Positions 1 to 5,449 of a stretch of DNA of 5,986 nucleotides are shown piece by piece. Location: assembly GCA_902466275.1 (NCBI GenBank), contig CABQQJ010000056.1, positions 1 to 5,986 on the forward strand. The letters run 5' to 3'. The stretch comes from an uncultured Veillonella sp. Lineage in GTDB: Bacteria > Bacillota > Negativicutes > Veillonellales > Veillonellaceae. The notes under the pieces were generated by a model. It did not search any database. It saw nothing but the letters and a program-made list of their open reading frames with translations, and was not told where the DNA came from. A program made the translations under genes and the position numbers. Numbering within the stretch: position 1 is the first letter of the stretch; the number at the start of each line of letters is the position of its first letter.

Positions 1-1
1 G

Positions 2-481
2 CGTAACTATACTTATGAAGAGGCGTACGTGCCTATGCGAGAAATGGTGGAGTCCTTGGTACTAGAGCTTTTACAAATCAAAGGGGTTACGAATCATATT
101 CATGTTCATATTGGCTATGCAGATGATATGGTGCGCTCTACTGGAGGTTCTAAAAAGCTTAAACAGTACACTGATTCATTGCAAGCATTAACGACGGCAG
201 TAATTAAATTATATGAACAACATTGCCATAAAAATGAACTTATACGGCGTATAGGCGTAAGCTTTGAGGATCTAGTCAATCGCTCTGCTATACCTCAGGA
301 GGTAGATTTATTCAGCTCTCTTGCGACGGAGGAAGAGGAAAAGGAGCGGCAAGTACATGAGGCGATGTTATCTATCAAGGAGCAGTTCGGTAAAAATGCT
401 ATTTTACGTGCCTCTAGCTTGCAAGATGAAGGGACAATGCGCTTTAGAAATACCTTGGTAGGTGGCCATAATGGGGAATAA
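2..481 (+). CDS. Y-family translesion DNA polymerase (UvrX/UmuC-like), C-terminal part
   Basis: The reading frame is open from base 2, so the gene begins before the window and only its last 159 codons are visible; the first internal ATG (base 29) is not a credible start. The visible part matches the little-finger DNA-binding domain and C-terminal tail of Firmicutes Y-family polymerases. Supporting motifs are YVPMREMVESLVLELL near the left edge, the beta-strand segment HIHVHIGYADD, and the tail motif NAILRASSLQDEG followed by MRFRNTLVGGHNG just before the stop. That tail is typical of the UvrX/YqjW group. These enzymes copy past damaged bases. The catalytic palm with its Asp/Glu metal ligands lies upstream and cannot be checked. 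An acidic, Glu-rich stretch (EEEEKE) precedes the tail. The YolD-like gene 81 bases downstream supports the call, since this pairing is common in Firmicutes. No LexA-type box is visible here. Confidence 0.88.
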   Translation, partial: RNYTYEEAYVPMREMVESLVLELLQIKGVTNHIHVHIGYADDMVRSTGGSKKLKQYTDSLQALTTAVIKLYEQHCHKNELIRRIGVSFEDLVNRSAIPQEVDLFSSLATEEEEKERQVHEAMLSIKEQFGKNAILRASSLQDEGTMRFRNTLVGGHNGE

Positions 482-562
482 ATAGTGTAATGGATATAAT
501 GGCAATTGAACGAAGGACAACAATTGAAAATAGATTAGTCGCATAAGGGGAGGTATACATTA

Positions 563-895
563 ATGAAACATCGTATGTCTCGTTTACAACGGGCGAAACA
601 ATTTATGCCCTTTGCGGCATTGAAGGGCTTTGAGACTTTATTGTCAGCTGTTGCACGGTCTAAGGAGGCACGAGTGGAGCTGTCAGAGGATCAAATAGAT
701 GAGTTAAATAAGGTTTTACAGACTATACATTGTGGAGAATGGGTGCGAATTGTTTACTACAATAAACAAAGATATACAGAGCTTATAGGGGCTGTTGATA
801 TGATTAGTGCGCAAATGCAAATTATATCTGTCCAAGGCATAGATATTCCCTTTAGATATATCAAGGAATTGAATCTGTATGATATGACAATATAA
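563..895 (+). CDS. YolD-like protein (PF08863-type), partner of the Y-family polymerase
   Basis: This is a small 110-residue protein. Its N-terminal motif (RAKQFMPFAALKGFETLL, residues 10-27) is the hallmark of YolD-like proteins: a basic Arg/Lys start followed by the PFAAL-GFE segment. The second half (about residues 55-110) is a predicted beta-rich domain with EWVRIVYYNKQRY and a final FRYIKELNLYDM strand. YolD-like proteins have been proposed, from gene neighbourhood, as functional stand-ins for UmuD working with UvrX-type polymerases; the biochemical role is not settled. ATG 563 is chosen because GGAGG at 549-553 sits nine bases upstream; ATG 575 would be too far from it. It follows the polymerase by 81 bases with no terminator between, so co-transcription is likely. 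No membrane segment or signal peptide is seen. Family membership is fairly secure, function is inference. Confidence 0.85.
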   Translation: MKHRMSRLQRAKQFMPFAALKGFETLLSAVARSKEARVELSEDQIDELNKVLQTIHCGEWVRIVYYNKQRYTELIGAVDMISAQMQIISVQGIDIPFRYIKELNLYDMTI

Positions 896-911
896 AGAGT
901 TGTCTTTATAT
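890..911 (+). repeat. Short AT-rich hairpin over the yolD-like stop codon
   Basis: A perfect 9-bp inverted repeat (ATATAAAGA / TCTTTATAT) encloses a GTTG loop and includes the TAA stop at 893-895. It lacks a GC-rich stem and a T-run afterwards, so it is at best a weak terminator or an mRNA 3'-end stabiliser. No better terminator follows before the next gene. Confidence 0.45.
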
Positions 912-964
912 ATGGTTTAAGGGCTAGAGTTAAGGTGTGATTCGGTATACAATGATGAAAAGGG

Positions 965-992
965 TTGTAATTTAATTATATTCTCGTATAAA
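965..992 (+). promoter_or_regulatory. Candidate sigma-A promoter for the ABC permease/binding-protein gene
   Basis: TTGTAA (965-970) and TATAAA (987-992) are separated by 16 bases, giving an expected start near base 999 and a leader of about 70 bases. Each hexamer has one departure from consensus (TTGTAA also ends in AA instead of CA, so the -35 is the weaker box). The rest of the 172-base spacer (896-1067) shows a TATATGA direct repeat (1000-1006 and 1015-1021) and no recognisable riboswitch. Confidence 0.45.
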
Positions 993-1051
993 AATACCCT
1001 ATATGATTAGCTGTTATATGACTATATATACTCTTTGTATTGTTTTATGAG

Positions 1052-1059
1052 AAAGGCGG
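1052..1059 (+). promoter_or_regulatory. Ribosome binding site that decides the transporter start
   Basis: AAAGGCGG, one mismatch from AAAGGAGG, lies eight bases before ATG 1068. The in-frame TTG 1035 and ATG 1047 further upstream have no comparable site, and this motif would sit inside the coding region if they were used. It therefore favours 1068. Confidence 0.65.
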
Positions 1060-1067
1060 TGTATGTA

Positions 1068-2600
1068 ATGCATGATGTCATATCATTACTTATCAATCGC
1101 TATGATTTTTTTCTCCAGTTATTATGGGAGCATATAGAAATTTCAGTATTAGCTTCTGTTATTGCTACCATCATCGGTGGATTATTGGGTGTGTTTATAT
1201 ACGAATATAAACGGCTAGCTGCGCCCATTATGGTAGTGGTTAATTTCCTATATACGATTCCATCTATATCGATGTTAGGCCTTTTGTTGTATGTATCGGG
1301 TGTTGGTAATACGACCGCTATCATTGCATTGGTTATCTATGCCTTATTACCGATGGTACGAAATACATTTACTGGTCTTAACCAGATTGATCAAGCCATG
1401 TGTGAAGCGGGAATTGCGTTAGGGCTTACGCGGATTCAACGCTTGTGGAATATAGAGATTCCCTTGGCTATGCCGACGATTATGGCTGGTATACGGACTA
1501 TGCTCGTTATGACCATTGCCTTGACAGGTATTGCATCCTTTATTGGTGCTGGTGGTTTAGGTGTGGCGATTTATAGGGGCATTACAACGAATCAAAGTGC
1601 TTTGACGATTGCCGGTAGTCTACTGATTGCACTATTAGCCATTACTGTTGATGCGCTCTTTTCTTTAGGTGAAAGAGTAACGCGTATTAGCCCTCATATG
1701 AAGCGCTATACGATTATATTTGTTTCAATTATGACGATAATTGCAATGGGTATAGGTGGCTGGGCTATGTATTGCCGTCATGTGAAGACCGATGTTATTC
1801 ATATTGCAACGAAACCTATGACGGAACAGCTTATTTTGGGGAATGTTTTAAAAGAATTAATCGAGAAGAAGACTGATTTAACCGTAGAGGTTACAGAAGG
1901 TGTAGGTGGTGGTACATCAAATATTCAACCAGCTATGCTTTCCGGTCAATTTGATATATATCCTGAATATACTGGTACGGCTTGGTCTGCTGTGCTGAAA
2001 CGTACAGATGCGTATGATGAAAGCCTATTTAATGAGCTTTCACAGGCCTACAAAGAGAAATATAATTTTGAGTGGGTCGGCATGTACGGCTTTAATAATA
2101 CCTATGGCATAGGGGTGCGTAATGAAATCGCTCAGAGTTATGGCGTAAAAACATATTCCGATCTTGCTCGTATAGCACCATCCCTAACATTAGGAGGGGA
2201 ATATGATTTCTTTGGCCGTGAGGATGGCTATGCTGGATTACAACGCGTGTATGGCATGAGGTTTAAATCTACTAAAGATATGGATATAGGTCTAAAATAT
2301 ACGGCTATTAGTCGTGGTGAGGTGGATGCAATGCCAATATTCACGACTGATGGTCAATTAAGTATTGCACCGATTACGGTGTTACAAGATGATAAACATT
2401 TATATCCATCCTATATGGCTGGTAATGTCGTACGTAGCGAAGTGTTGATTGCTCATCCTGAACTGCGGCCTGTATTAGAAAGTTTGAATCATACGATTAC
2501 AGATCAAGAGATGGCGAAGATGAATTACGCCGTTGAAACGGAACATCAATTGCCAGCTGATGTAGCACATAAATTCCTGGTAGAACGAAATTTGATATAA
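1068..2600 (+). CDS. ABC transporter permease fused to glycine betaine/choline/ergothioneine-type binding domain (OpuF/EgtU-like)
   Basis: The 510-residue product joins two parts of an importer. Residues 1-210 are an OpuB/ProW-type permease: five hydrophobic helices (about 25-45, 51-73, 82-97, 136-160, 178-200) and an EAA-type loop at 113-136 (EAGIALGL...IEIPLAMP), which docks the ATPase. A sixth helix (213-235) then tethers an OpuAC/ProX-type binding domain (241-510) outside the membrane. That domain carries IATKPMTEQLILG, DIYPEYTGTAW (296-306) and FTTDGQL (425-431), the expected landmarks of quaternary-amine binders. Such fusions import betaine, choline, carnitine or, in EgtU, ergothioneine; the ligand cannot be told from sequence. 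The length is normal for the fusion. Oddly, no ATP-binding subunit gene is on either side, although it usually sits directly upstream. AUA isoleucine codons are frequent, unlike in the ATPase gene that follows. No clear terminator follows. Confidence 0.9.
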   Translation: MHDVISLLINRYDFFLQLLWEHIEISVLASVIATIIGGLLGVFIYEYKRLAAPIMVVVNFLYTIPSISMLGLLLYVSGVGNTTAIIALVIYALLPMVRNTFTGLNQIDQAMCEAGIALGLTRIQRLWNIEIPLAMPTIMAGIRTMLVMTIALTGIASFIGAGGLGVAIYRGITTNQSALTIAGSLLIALLAITVDALFSLGERVTRISPHMKRYTIIFVSIMTIIAMGIGGWAMYCRHVKTDVIHIATKPMTEQLILGNVLKELIEKKTDLTVEVTEGVGGGTSNIQPAMLSGQFDIYPEYTGTAWSAVLKRTDAYDESLFNELSQAYKEKYNFEWVGMYGFNNTYGIGVRNEIAQSYGVKTYSDLARIAPSLTLGGEYDFFGREDGYAGLQRVYGMRFKSTKDMDIGLKYTAISRGEVDAMPIFTTDGQLSIAPITVLQDDKHLYPSYMAGNVVRSEVLIAHPELRPVLESLNHTITDQEMAKMNYAVETEHQLPADVAHKFLVERNLI

Positions 2601-2655
2601 GTTGAATATAGTTAGAACTAAAGTAAATAAAATTTGATATATAGTGAATATAATT
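2588..2655 (+). repeat. Imperfect direct repeat spanning the transporter stop codon
   Basis: Two 26-base copies (2588-2613 and 2630-2655) match at 22 of 26 positions with a 42-base period. Both begin AAATTTGATATA and contain TGAATATA. The first copy encodes the last residues (Asn-Leu-Ile) and the TAA stop; the second lies in the spacer just before the -35 box of the ATPase promoter. It looks like a small segmental duplication. No function is evident. Confidence 0.6.
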
Positions 2656-2660
2656 TTGTA

Positions 2661-2689
2661 TTGACATTTAATCTCCTTTAATGTAATAT
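2661..2689 (+). promoter_or_regulatory. Strong sigma-A promoter for the metal efflux ATPase
   Basis: A perfect TTGACA (2661-2666) is followed after exactly 17 bases by TAATAT (2684-2689), one base from consensus, with TG directly before the -10. The expected start is near 2695-2697, leaving a leader of about 160 bases before ATG 2856. The dyad at 2691-2716 begins right after the -10, so a bound repressor would block this promoter. Confidence 0.8.
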
Positions 2690-2690
2690 A

Positions 2691-2716
2691 AACATATGAA
2701 CAGATATTCATATAAA
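2691..2716 (+). promoter_or_regulatory. SmtB/ArsR-type metal-sensor operator
   Basis: The core is a perfect 7-bp inverted repeat, ATATGAA (2694-2700) and TTCATAT (2707-2713), with a six-base centre. Written as half sites it fits the 12-2-12 layout (TGAACA-NN-TATTCA core) known for SmtB/ArsR-family zinc and cadmium sensors. From memory it closely resembles the cyanobacterial smt operator, which shares the AACA start, ATGAACAG and TATTCA blocks. Its place over the predicted transcription start of a P1B-2 ATPase is where such a repressor acts, being released by metal. The regulator gene is not in the window. Confidence 0.7.
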
Positions 2717-2728
2717 TAAAAATATCTG
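2701..2728 (+). repeat. Inverted repeat at the 5' end of the ATPase leader
   Basis: CAGATATT (2701-2708) pairs perfectly with AATATCTG (2721-2728) around a 12-base AT-rich loop, and AACAT (2691-2695) can extend the outer pairing with ATGTT (2736-2740). The left arm overlaps the operator dyad. In RNA it could be a 5' stabilising stem; in DNA it could be a second, weaker protein site. Confidence 0.4.
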
Positions 2729-2753
2729 ATGAATAATGTTTAGGAACATATAT

Positions 2754-2777
2754 AACAAGATATGAAACAAGATATGT
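2754..2777 (+). repeat. Tandem 12-base repeat in the ATPase leader
   Basis: AACAAGATATG occurs twice with a 12-base period (2754-2764 and 2766-2776). It lies between the operator and the start codon. A TATAAT at 2812-2817, with only a weak TTAGAA at 2788-2793 as -35 (18-base spacer), follows it and might be a minor second promoter. No function is known for the repeat. Confidence 0.4.
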
Positions 2778-2855
2778 CTAATAAGTATTAGAAATAGACA
2801 ATAAATTAACTTATAATACAGGATAGAAACTTTCACTATTATCAAAGGAGATATC

Positions 2856-4985
2856 ATGGAAGAAACATTGTTGTTGAAGGATTTGAACTGTGCGAACTGC
2901 GCAGCAAAAATTGAAGATCGTATCCGTAAAATGGATGTTGTAGAGACTGCCAATTTTACACTTGCTACACATCAATTAAAATTAACCGGCTCTTGGGAAG
3001 ACCGCGAAGCTCTTAAACGTGACATTCAAGACATTTGTGATGCCATTGAAGAGGGTGTAACAGTAGCCGATTACGAGCGTAAATCTAAAGCGGCTATGGA
3101 TGACCATGGTCATGATCACGACCATGGCAGTGAGGCGATGACAATTGCAGTTATCGTAGCAGGCTTGTTATTTATGGCCTACGAAGGGTTGACTACAGTT
3201 GTGCCGTCCATCGGCTTGCCAGAGTCTATCGAAACTCCAATTTACTATATTGCCTATATTCTTCTTGCGTTCCCTGTATTGCGTATCGCAGGTCGAAATA
3301 TCTTAAAAGGCCAAGTGTTCGATGAGAACTTCTTGATGTCTATCGCTACATTGGGCGCTATTGCTATCGATGCATTGCCTGAAGCCGTAGGCGTTATCTT
3401 GTTCTACCGTATCGGTGAGTTCTTCGAAGAAAAAGCAACTGATCGTAGTCGTACAGAAATCATGAACGCTGTCGATATGCGTCCTCAAGAGGTGCGGGTT
3501 GTAGATACAGACTGCGGTGGTGAAATCGTAGTTATGGCTCCTGAAAAGGTTGAAGTAGGCTGGACTATCGAAGTTCGTCCTGGCGATTTAATTCCTCTAG
3601 ACGGCACAGTGCTTGAAGGTGAAACACGCGTTAATACAGCGCCTGTAACAGGTGAACCTGTACCTGTTCGCGCCGTACCTGGCACTCAACTTATGTCTGG
3701 TTGTATCAACGAATCTGGTCGCATTACGATGCGCGTTGATAAGGTTCTTGAAGAATCTATGGTTACAAAAATCCTTGATGCCGTTGAAAATGCAGCATCT
3801 TCTAAACCTAAAATCGACCGTTTCATTACGCGTTTTGCTCGCGTATACACACCAATCGTTGTAGCTCTTGCATTGGCTGTAGCTATCATCCCATCCCTTA
3901 TTACTGGTGAATGGCATAAATGGATCTACACAGCCTTAACATTCCTCGTTATTTCTTGCCCATGTGCATTGGTGCTTAGCGTGCCACTTGCATTCTTCTC
4001 CGGTATCGGCAATGCGTCTAAACACGGTATCTTATTAAAAGGTGGTCGAGTTATCGAGGCGTTGGCTAATGTGAAAGCAGTAGCTCTTGATAAAACTGGT
4101 ACTATCACATCTGGTGAATTTAAAGTACAAAACGTAGAAACTGTAGGCTCTCATGTGAGCAATGTTCAATTATTGTCCATGGCGGCAGCTATCGAAGCTG
4201 TATCTACACATCCAATAGCAACAAGCATTGTTTCTGAAGCAAAAGATCAAGGCCTTACAGTGGAACCTTCTGATTTCGTTCAAGAGTTAGCTGGTGAAGG
4301 TATGGTGGGTATGACTGATGGTCAACAAGTACTTATTGGTAACCGTCGTCTTATGGAACGCTATGCGGTTCAAGGCTATCCAACAGAACCTGCTGAATAC
4401 GGTACTGAAGTTCTTGTGGCAGAAGGTAATACATACTTAGGTCGCATCATCATCGCCGATGAAGCTCGCCCAGACTCTGCTGAAGCGATTGCTAATCTTA
4501 ATGGTCAAGATATTAAAACTGTTATGCTTACAGGTGATGCTGAAGCAAGTGCAAATTACATCGCTAAAGAAACTGGCGTAAGTGCTGTTCGCGCTCAATT
4601 GTTGCCACAAGATAAATTGTCCGTTGTACAAGATATTCGCTCTGAATATGGTCCAACTATGTTCGTAGGGGACGGTATCAACGATGCTCCGGTACTTGCT
4701 GGTGCTGATGTTGGTGGTGCGATGGGTAGCGGTGCTGATGCGGCTATCGAAGCGGCAGACGTTGTATTCATGCGTCCGTCCTTGACTGCTATTGCACATA
4801 TCCTCGACTTGTCCAAAGCGACATTGCGCGTAGCATGGCAAAACGTAGTATTCGCTATTGCTGTTAAAATTCTTATCATGGCACTAGGTCTTATGGGCTA
4901 TGCATCCATGTGGTGGGCGGTATTCGGTGATACTGGCGTATCCATCCTTTGTATCTTGAACTCTATTCGTATCTTGCGCCGTTAA
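2856..4985 (+). CDS. zntA: P1B-2 type heavy-metal efflux P-type ATPase (Zn2+/Cd2+/Pb2+)
   Basis: The 709-residue membrane pump exports soft divalent metals using ATP. In order it shows: one N-terminal metal-binding domain with NCANC (Cys12, Cys15); a His/Asp-rich linker (HGHDHDHG, 84-91); four helices (about 95-114, 128-146, 158-173, 175-190); the actuator TGE (265-267); the CPC metal site in helix 6 (368-370); the phosphorylated Asp412 in DKTGT; the His452-Pro453 pair; TGD (559-561) and GDGIND (605-610). Helix 7 has Lys671 and helix 8 has Asp692 (GDTG), which mark the Zn/Cd/Pb branch and argue against a Cu or Ag pump. All catalytic residues are intact. ATG 2856 has AAAGGAG five bases upstream. 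AUA isoleucine codons are nearly absent, suggesting good expression. It is transcribed alone from a metal-sensor controlled promoter. CadA is an equally fair name. Confidence 0.95.
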   Translation: MEETLLLKDLNCANCAAKIEDRIRKMDVVETANFTLATHQLKLTGSWEDREALKRDIQDICDAIEEGVTVADYERKSKAAMDDHGHDHDHGSEAMTIAVIVAGLLFMAYEGLTTVVPSIGLPESIETPIYYIAYILLAFPVLRIAGRNILKGQVFDENFLMSIATLGAIAIDALPEAVGVILFYRIGEFFEEKATDRSRTEIMNAVDMRPQEVRVVDTDCGGEIVVMAPEKVEVGWTIEVRPGDLIPLDGTVLEGETRVNTAPVTGEPVPVRAVPGTQLMSGCINESGRITMRVDKVLEESMVTKILDAVENAASSKPKIDRFITRFARVYTPIVVALALAVAIIPSLITGEWHKWIYTALTFLVISCPCALVLSVPLAFFSGIGNASKHGILLKGGRVIEALANVKAVALDKTGTITSGEFKVQNVETVGSHVSNVQLLSMAAAIEAVSTHPIATSIVSEAKDQGLTVEPSDFVQELAGEGMVGMTDGQQVLIGNRRLMERYAVQGYPTEPAEYGTEVLVAEGNTYLGRIIIADEARPDSAEAIANLNGQDIKTVMLTGDAEASANYIAKETGVSAVRAQLLPQDKLSVVQDIRSEYGPTMFVGDGINDAPVLAGADVGGAMGSGADAAIEAADVVFMRPSLTAIAHILDLSKATLRVAWQNVVFAIAVKILIMALGLMGYASMWWAVFGDTGVSILCILNSIRILRR

Positions 4986-5095
4986 TTTGGCGACAGTAAT
5001 CGTATAGATTTATATAGGAATATATAAGCTATAGGATACAAAGCATATAAAGCATATAATATAAGATATCTGATCTAAAAGGTTAGAGTCAAAAT

Positions 5096-5138
5096 AAATA
5101 ACCTCTATATTAGCGACAAGCCAGTATAGAGGTTATTT
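5096..5138. terminator. Strong, probably bidirectional intrinsic terminator
   Basis: A perfect 14-bp stem (5096-5109 with 5125-5138, core AACCTCTATA) closes a 15-base loop. On the + strand it ends in TTATTTTTAT, a good U-tract, and lies 110 bases after the ATPase stop. On the minus strand the stem is followed by ATTTTG, so it can also stop leftward transcription. AGGTTA (5080-5085) could pair with TAACCT (5099-5104) as an alternative fold, but this is probably chance. Confidence 0.85.
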
Positions 5139-5170
5139 TTATAAGCTTTAACCTAATGATATATTGCTGA

Positions 5171-5251
5171 TTATTTGTTTGCATACTTACTCACTGTAAG
5201 TTTTAGTGGTTTAATCTTTTGGTGAATTTTTAGTTTAGCAGCCTTATTAAT
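5171..5251 (-). pseudogene. Possible C-terminal relic of a minus-strand gene
   Basis: Read leftward, this frame gives 26 lysine-rich residues ending KLTVSKYANK and a TAA at 5173-5171, only 32 bases before the bidirectional terminator. That is the normal layout of a gene end. The frame opens after a TAG with no start. Just upstream, in a different frame, a short stretch (NAQLYMLKASQNYSYIKSS) also looks protein-like, as if a frameshift separated the two. No ribosome binding site or known family is recognisable. Chance in AT-rich DNA is the main alternative. Confidence 0.2.
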
Positions 5252-5306
5252 CTATCTGTTCGCTAGATTTGATATAAGAATAGTTTTGAGATGCTTTTAA
5301 CATATA

Positions 5307-5375
5307 CAATTGTGCATTGTTAATAGACATAAAGTGATTTATGTATATACTACATAAACAAAACTTTCACAATTG
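5307..5375 (+). repeat. Cluster of inverted repeats upstream of the corA promoter
   Basis: Three perfect dyads overlap here. ACATAAA (5327-5333) pairs with TTTATGT (5338-5344). TTTATGTA (5338-5345) also pairs with TACATAAA (5351-5358) around five bases. CAATTGTG (5307-5314) pairs with CACAATTG (5368-5375) and encloses both. The central element TTTATGTA can therefore pair with either neighbour. The cluster ends three bases before the -35 box, a fitting place for a regulator or a switching stem. The binding protein is unknown. Confidence 0.5.
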
Positions 5376-5377
5376 AA

Positions 5378-5407
5378 TTGAATAATAGCTATAAAATAGT
5401 ATATAAT
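5378..5407 (+). promoter_or_regulatory. Sigma-A promoter for corA
   Basis: TTGAAT (5378-5383) and a perfect TATAAT (5402-5407) are 18 bases apart, predicting a start near 5414 and a leader of about 36 bases. That short leader leaves no room for a riboswitch if this promoter is the one used. The dyad cluster lies directly upstream. Confidence 0.65.
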
Positions 5408-5449
5408 TTATTAGATGATTACTATATGTTCGTTGGAAGGAGGGATAGC

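Larger units (their letters stand above)
4986..5449. other. 464-base intergenic region between the ATPase and corA
   Basis: I find no intact gene here. From left to right it holds AT-rich sequence with two adjacent copies of AAGCATATA (5041-5058), a strong terminator (5096-5138), a possible minus-strand coding relic (5171-5251), a small dyad ACTTAC/GTAAGT (5185-5201), a cluster of inverted repeats (5307-5375), and the corA promoter and ribosome binding site. I looked for an M-box or other magnesium riboswitch before corA and saw no match to its conserved core. Confidence 0.6.

Noticed and set aside
482..562. LexA/SOS box between polymerase and yolD-like gene
   Set aside because: The only GAAC here (508-511) is not followed by a GTTC at the required distance.
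1035..1067. Longer start for the transporter fusion at TTG 1035 (or ATG 1047)
   Set aside because: No ribosome binding site precedes either, whereas AAAGGCGG lies eight bases before ATG 1068, and the added residues do not resemble the family's N-terminus.
2611..2622. Terminator after the transporter gene (TTAG/CTAA mini-dyad)
   Set aside because: The stem is only four base pairs, AT-rich, and lacks a T-run, so read-through toward the ATPase remains possible.
2475..2953. Two minus-strand open frames around the ATPase promoter (2475-2711 and 2708-2953)
   Set aside because: Their hydrophobic, Ile/Phe/Leu-rich products come from AT-rich spacer read backwards; they overlap both genes and a strong + strand promoter, and neither resembles an ArsR-type regulator.
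3303..4879. Several minus-strand and out-of-frame open stretches of 60-134 codons inside the ATPase gene
   Set aside because: They are shadows of a well-conserved gene on the + strand, lack ribosome binding sites and show no family motifs.
5140..5449. Magnesium riboswitch (M-box) before corA
   Set aside because: I could not find the conserved M-box core, and the likely corA transcript has a leader of only about 36 bases.
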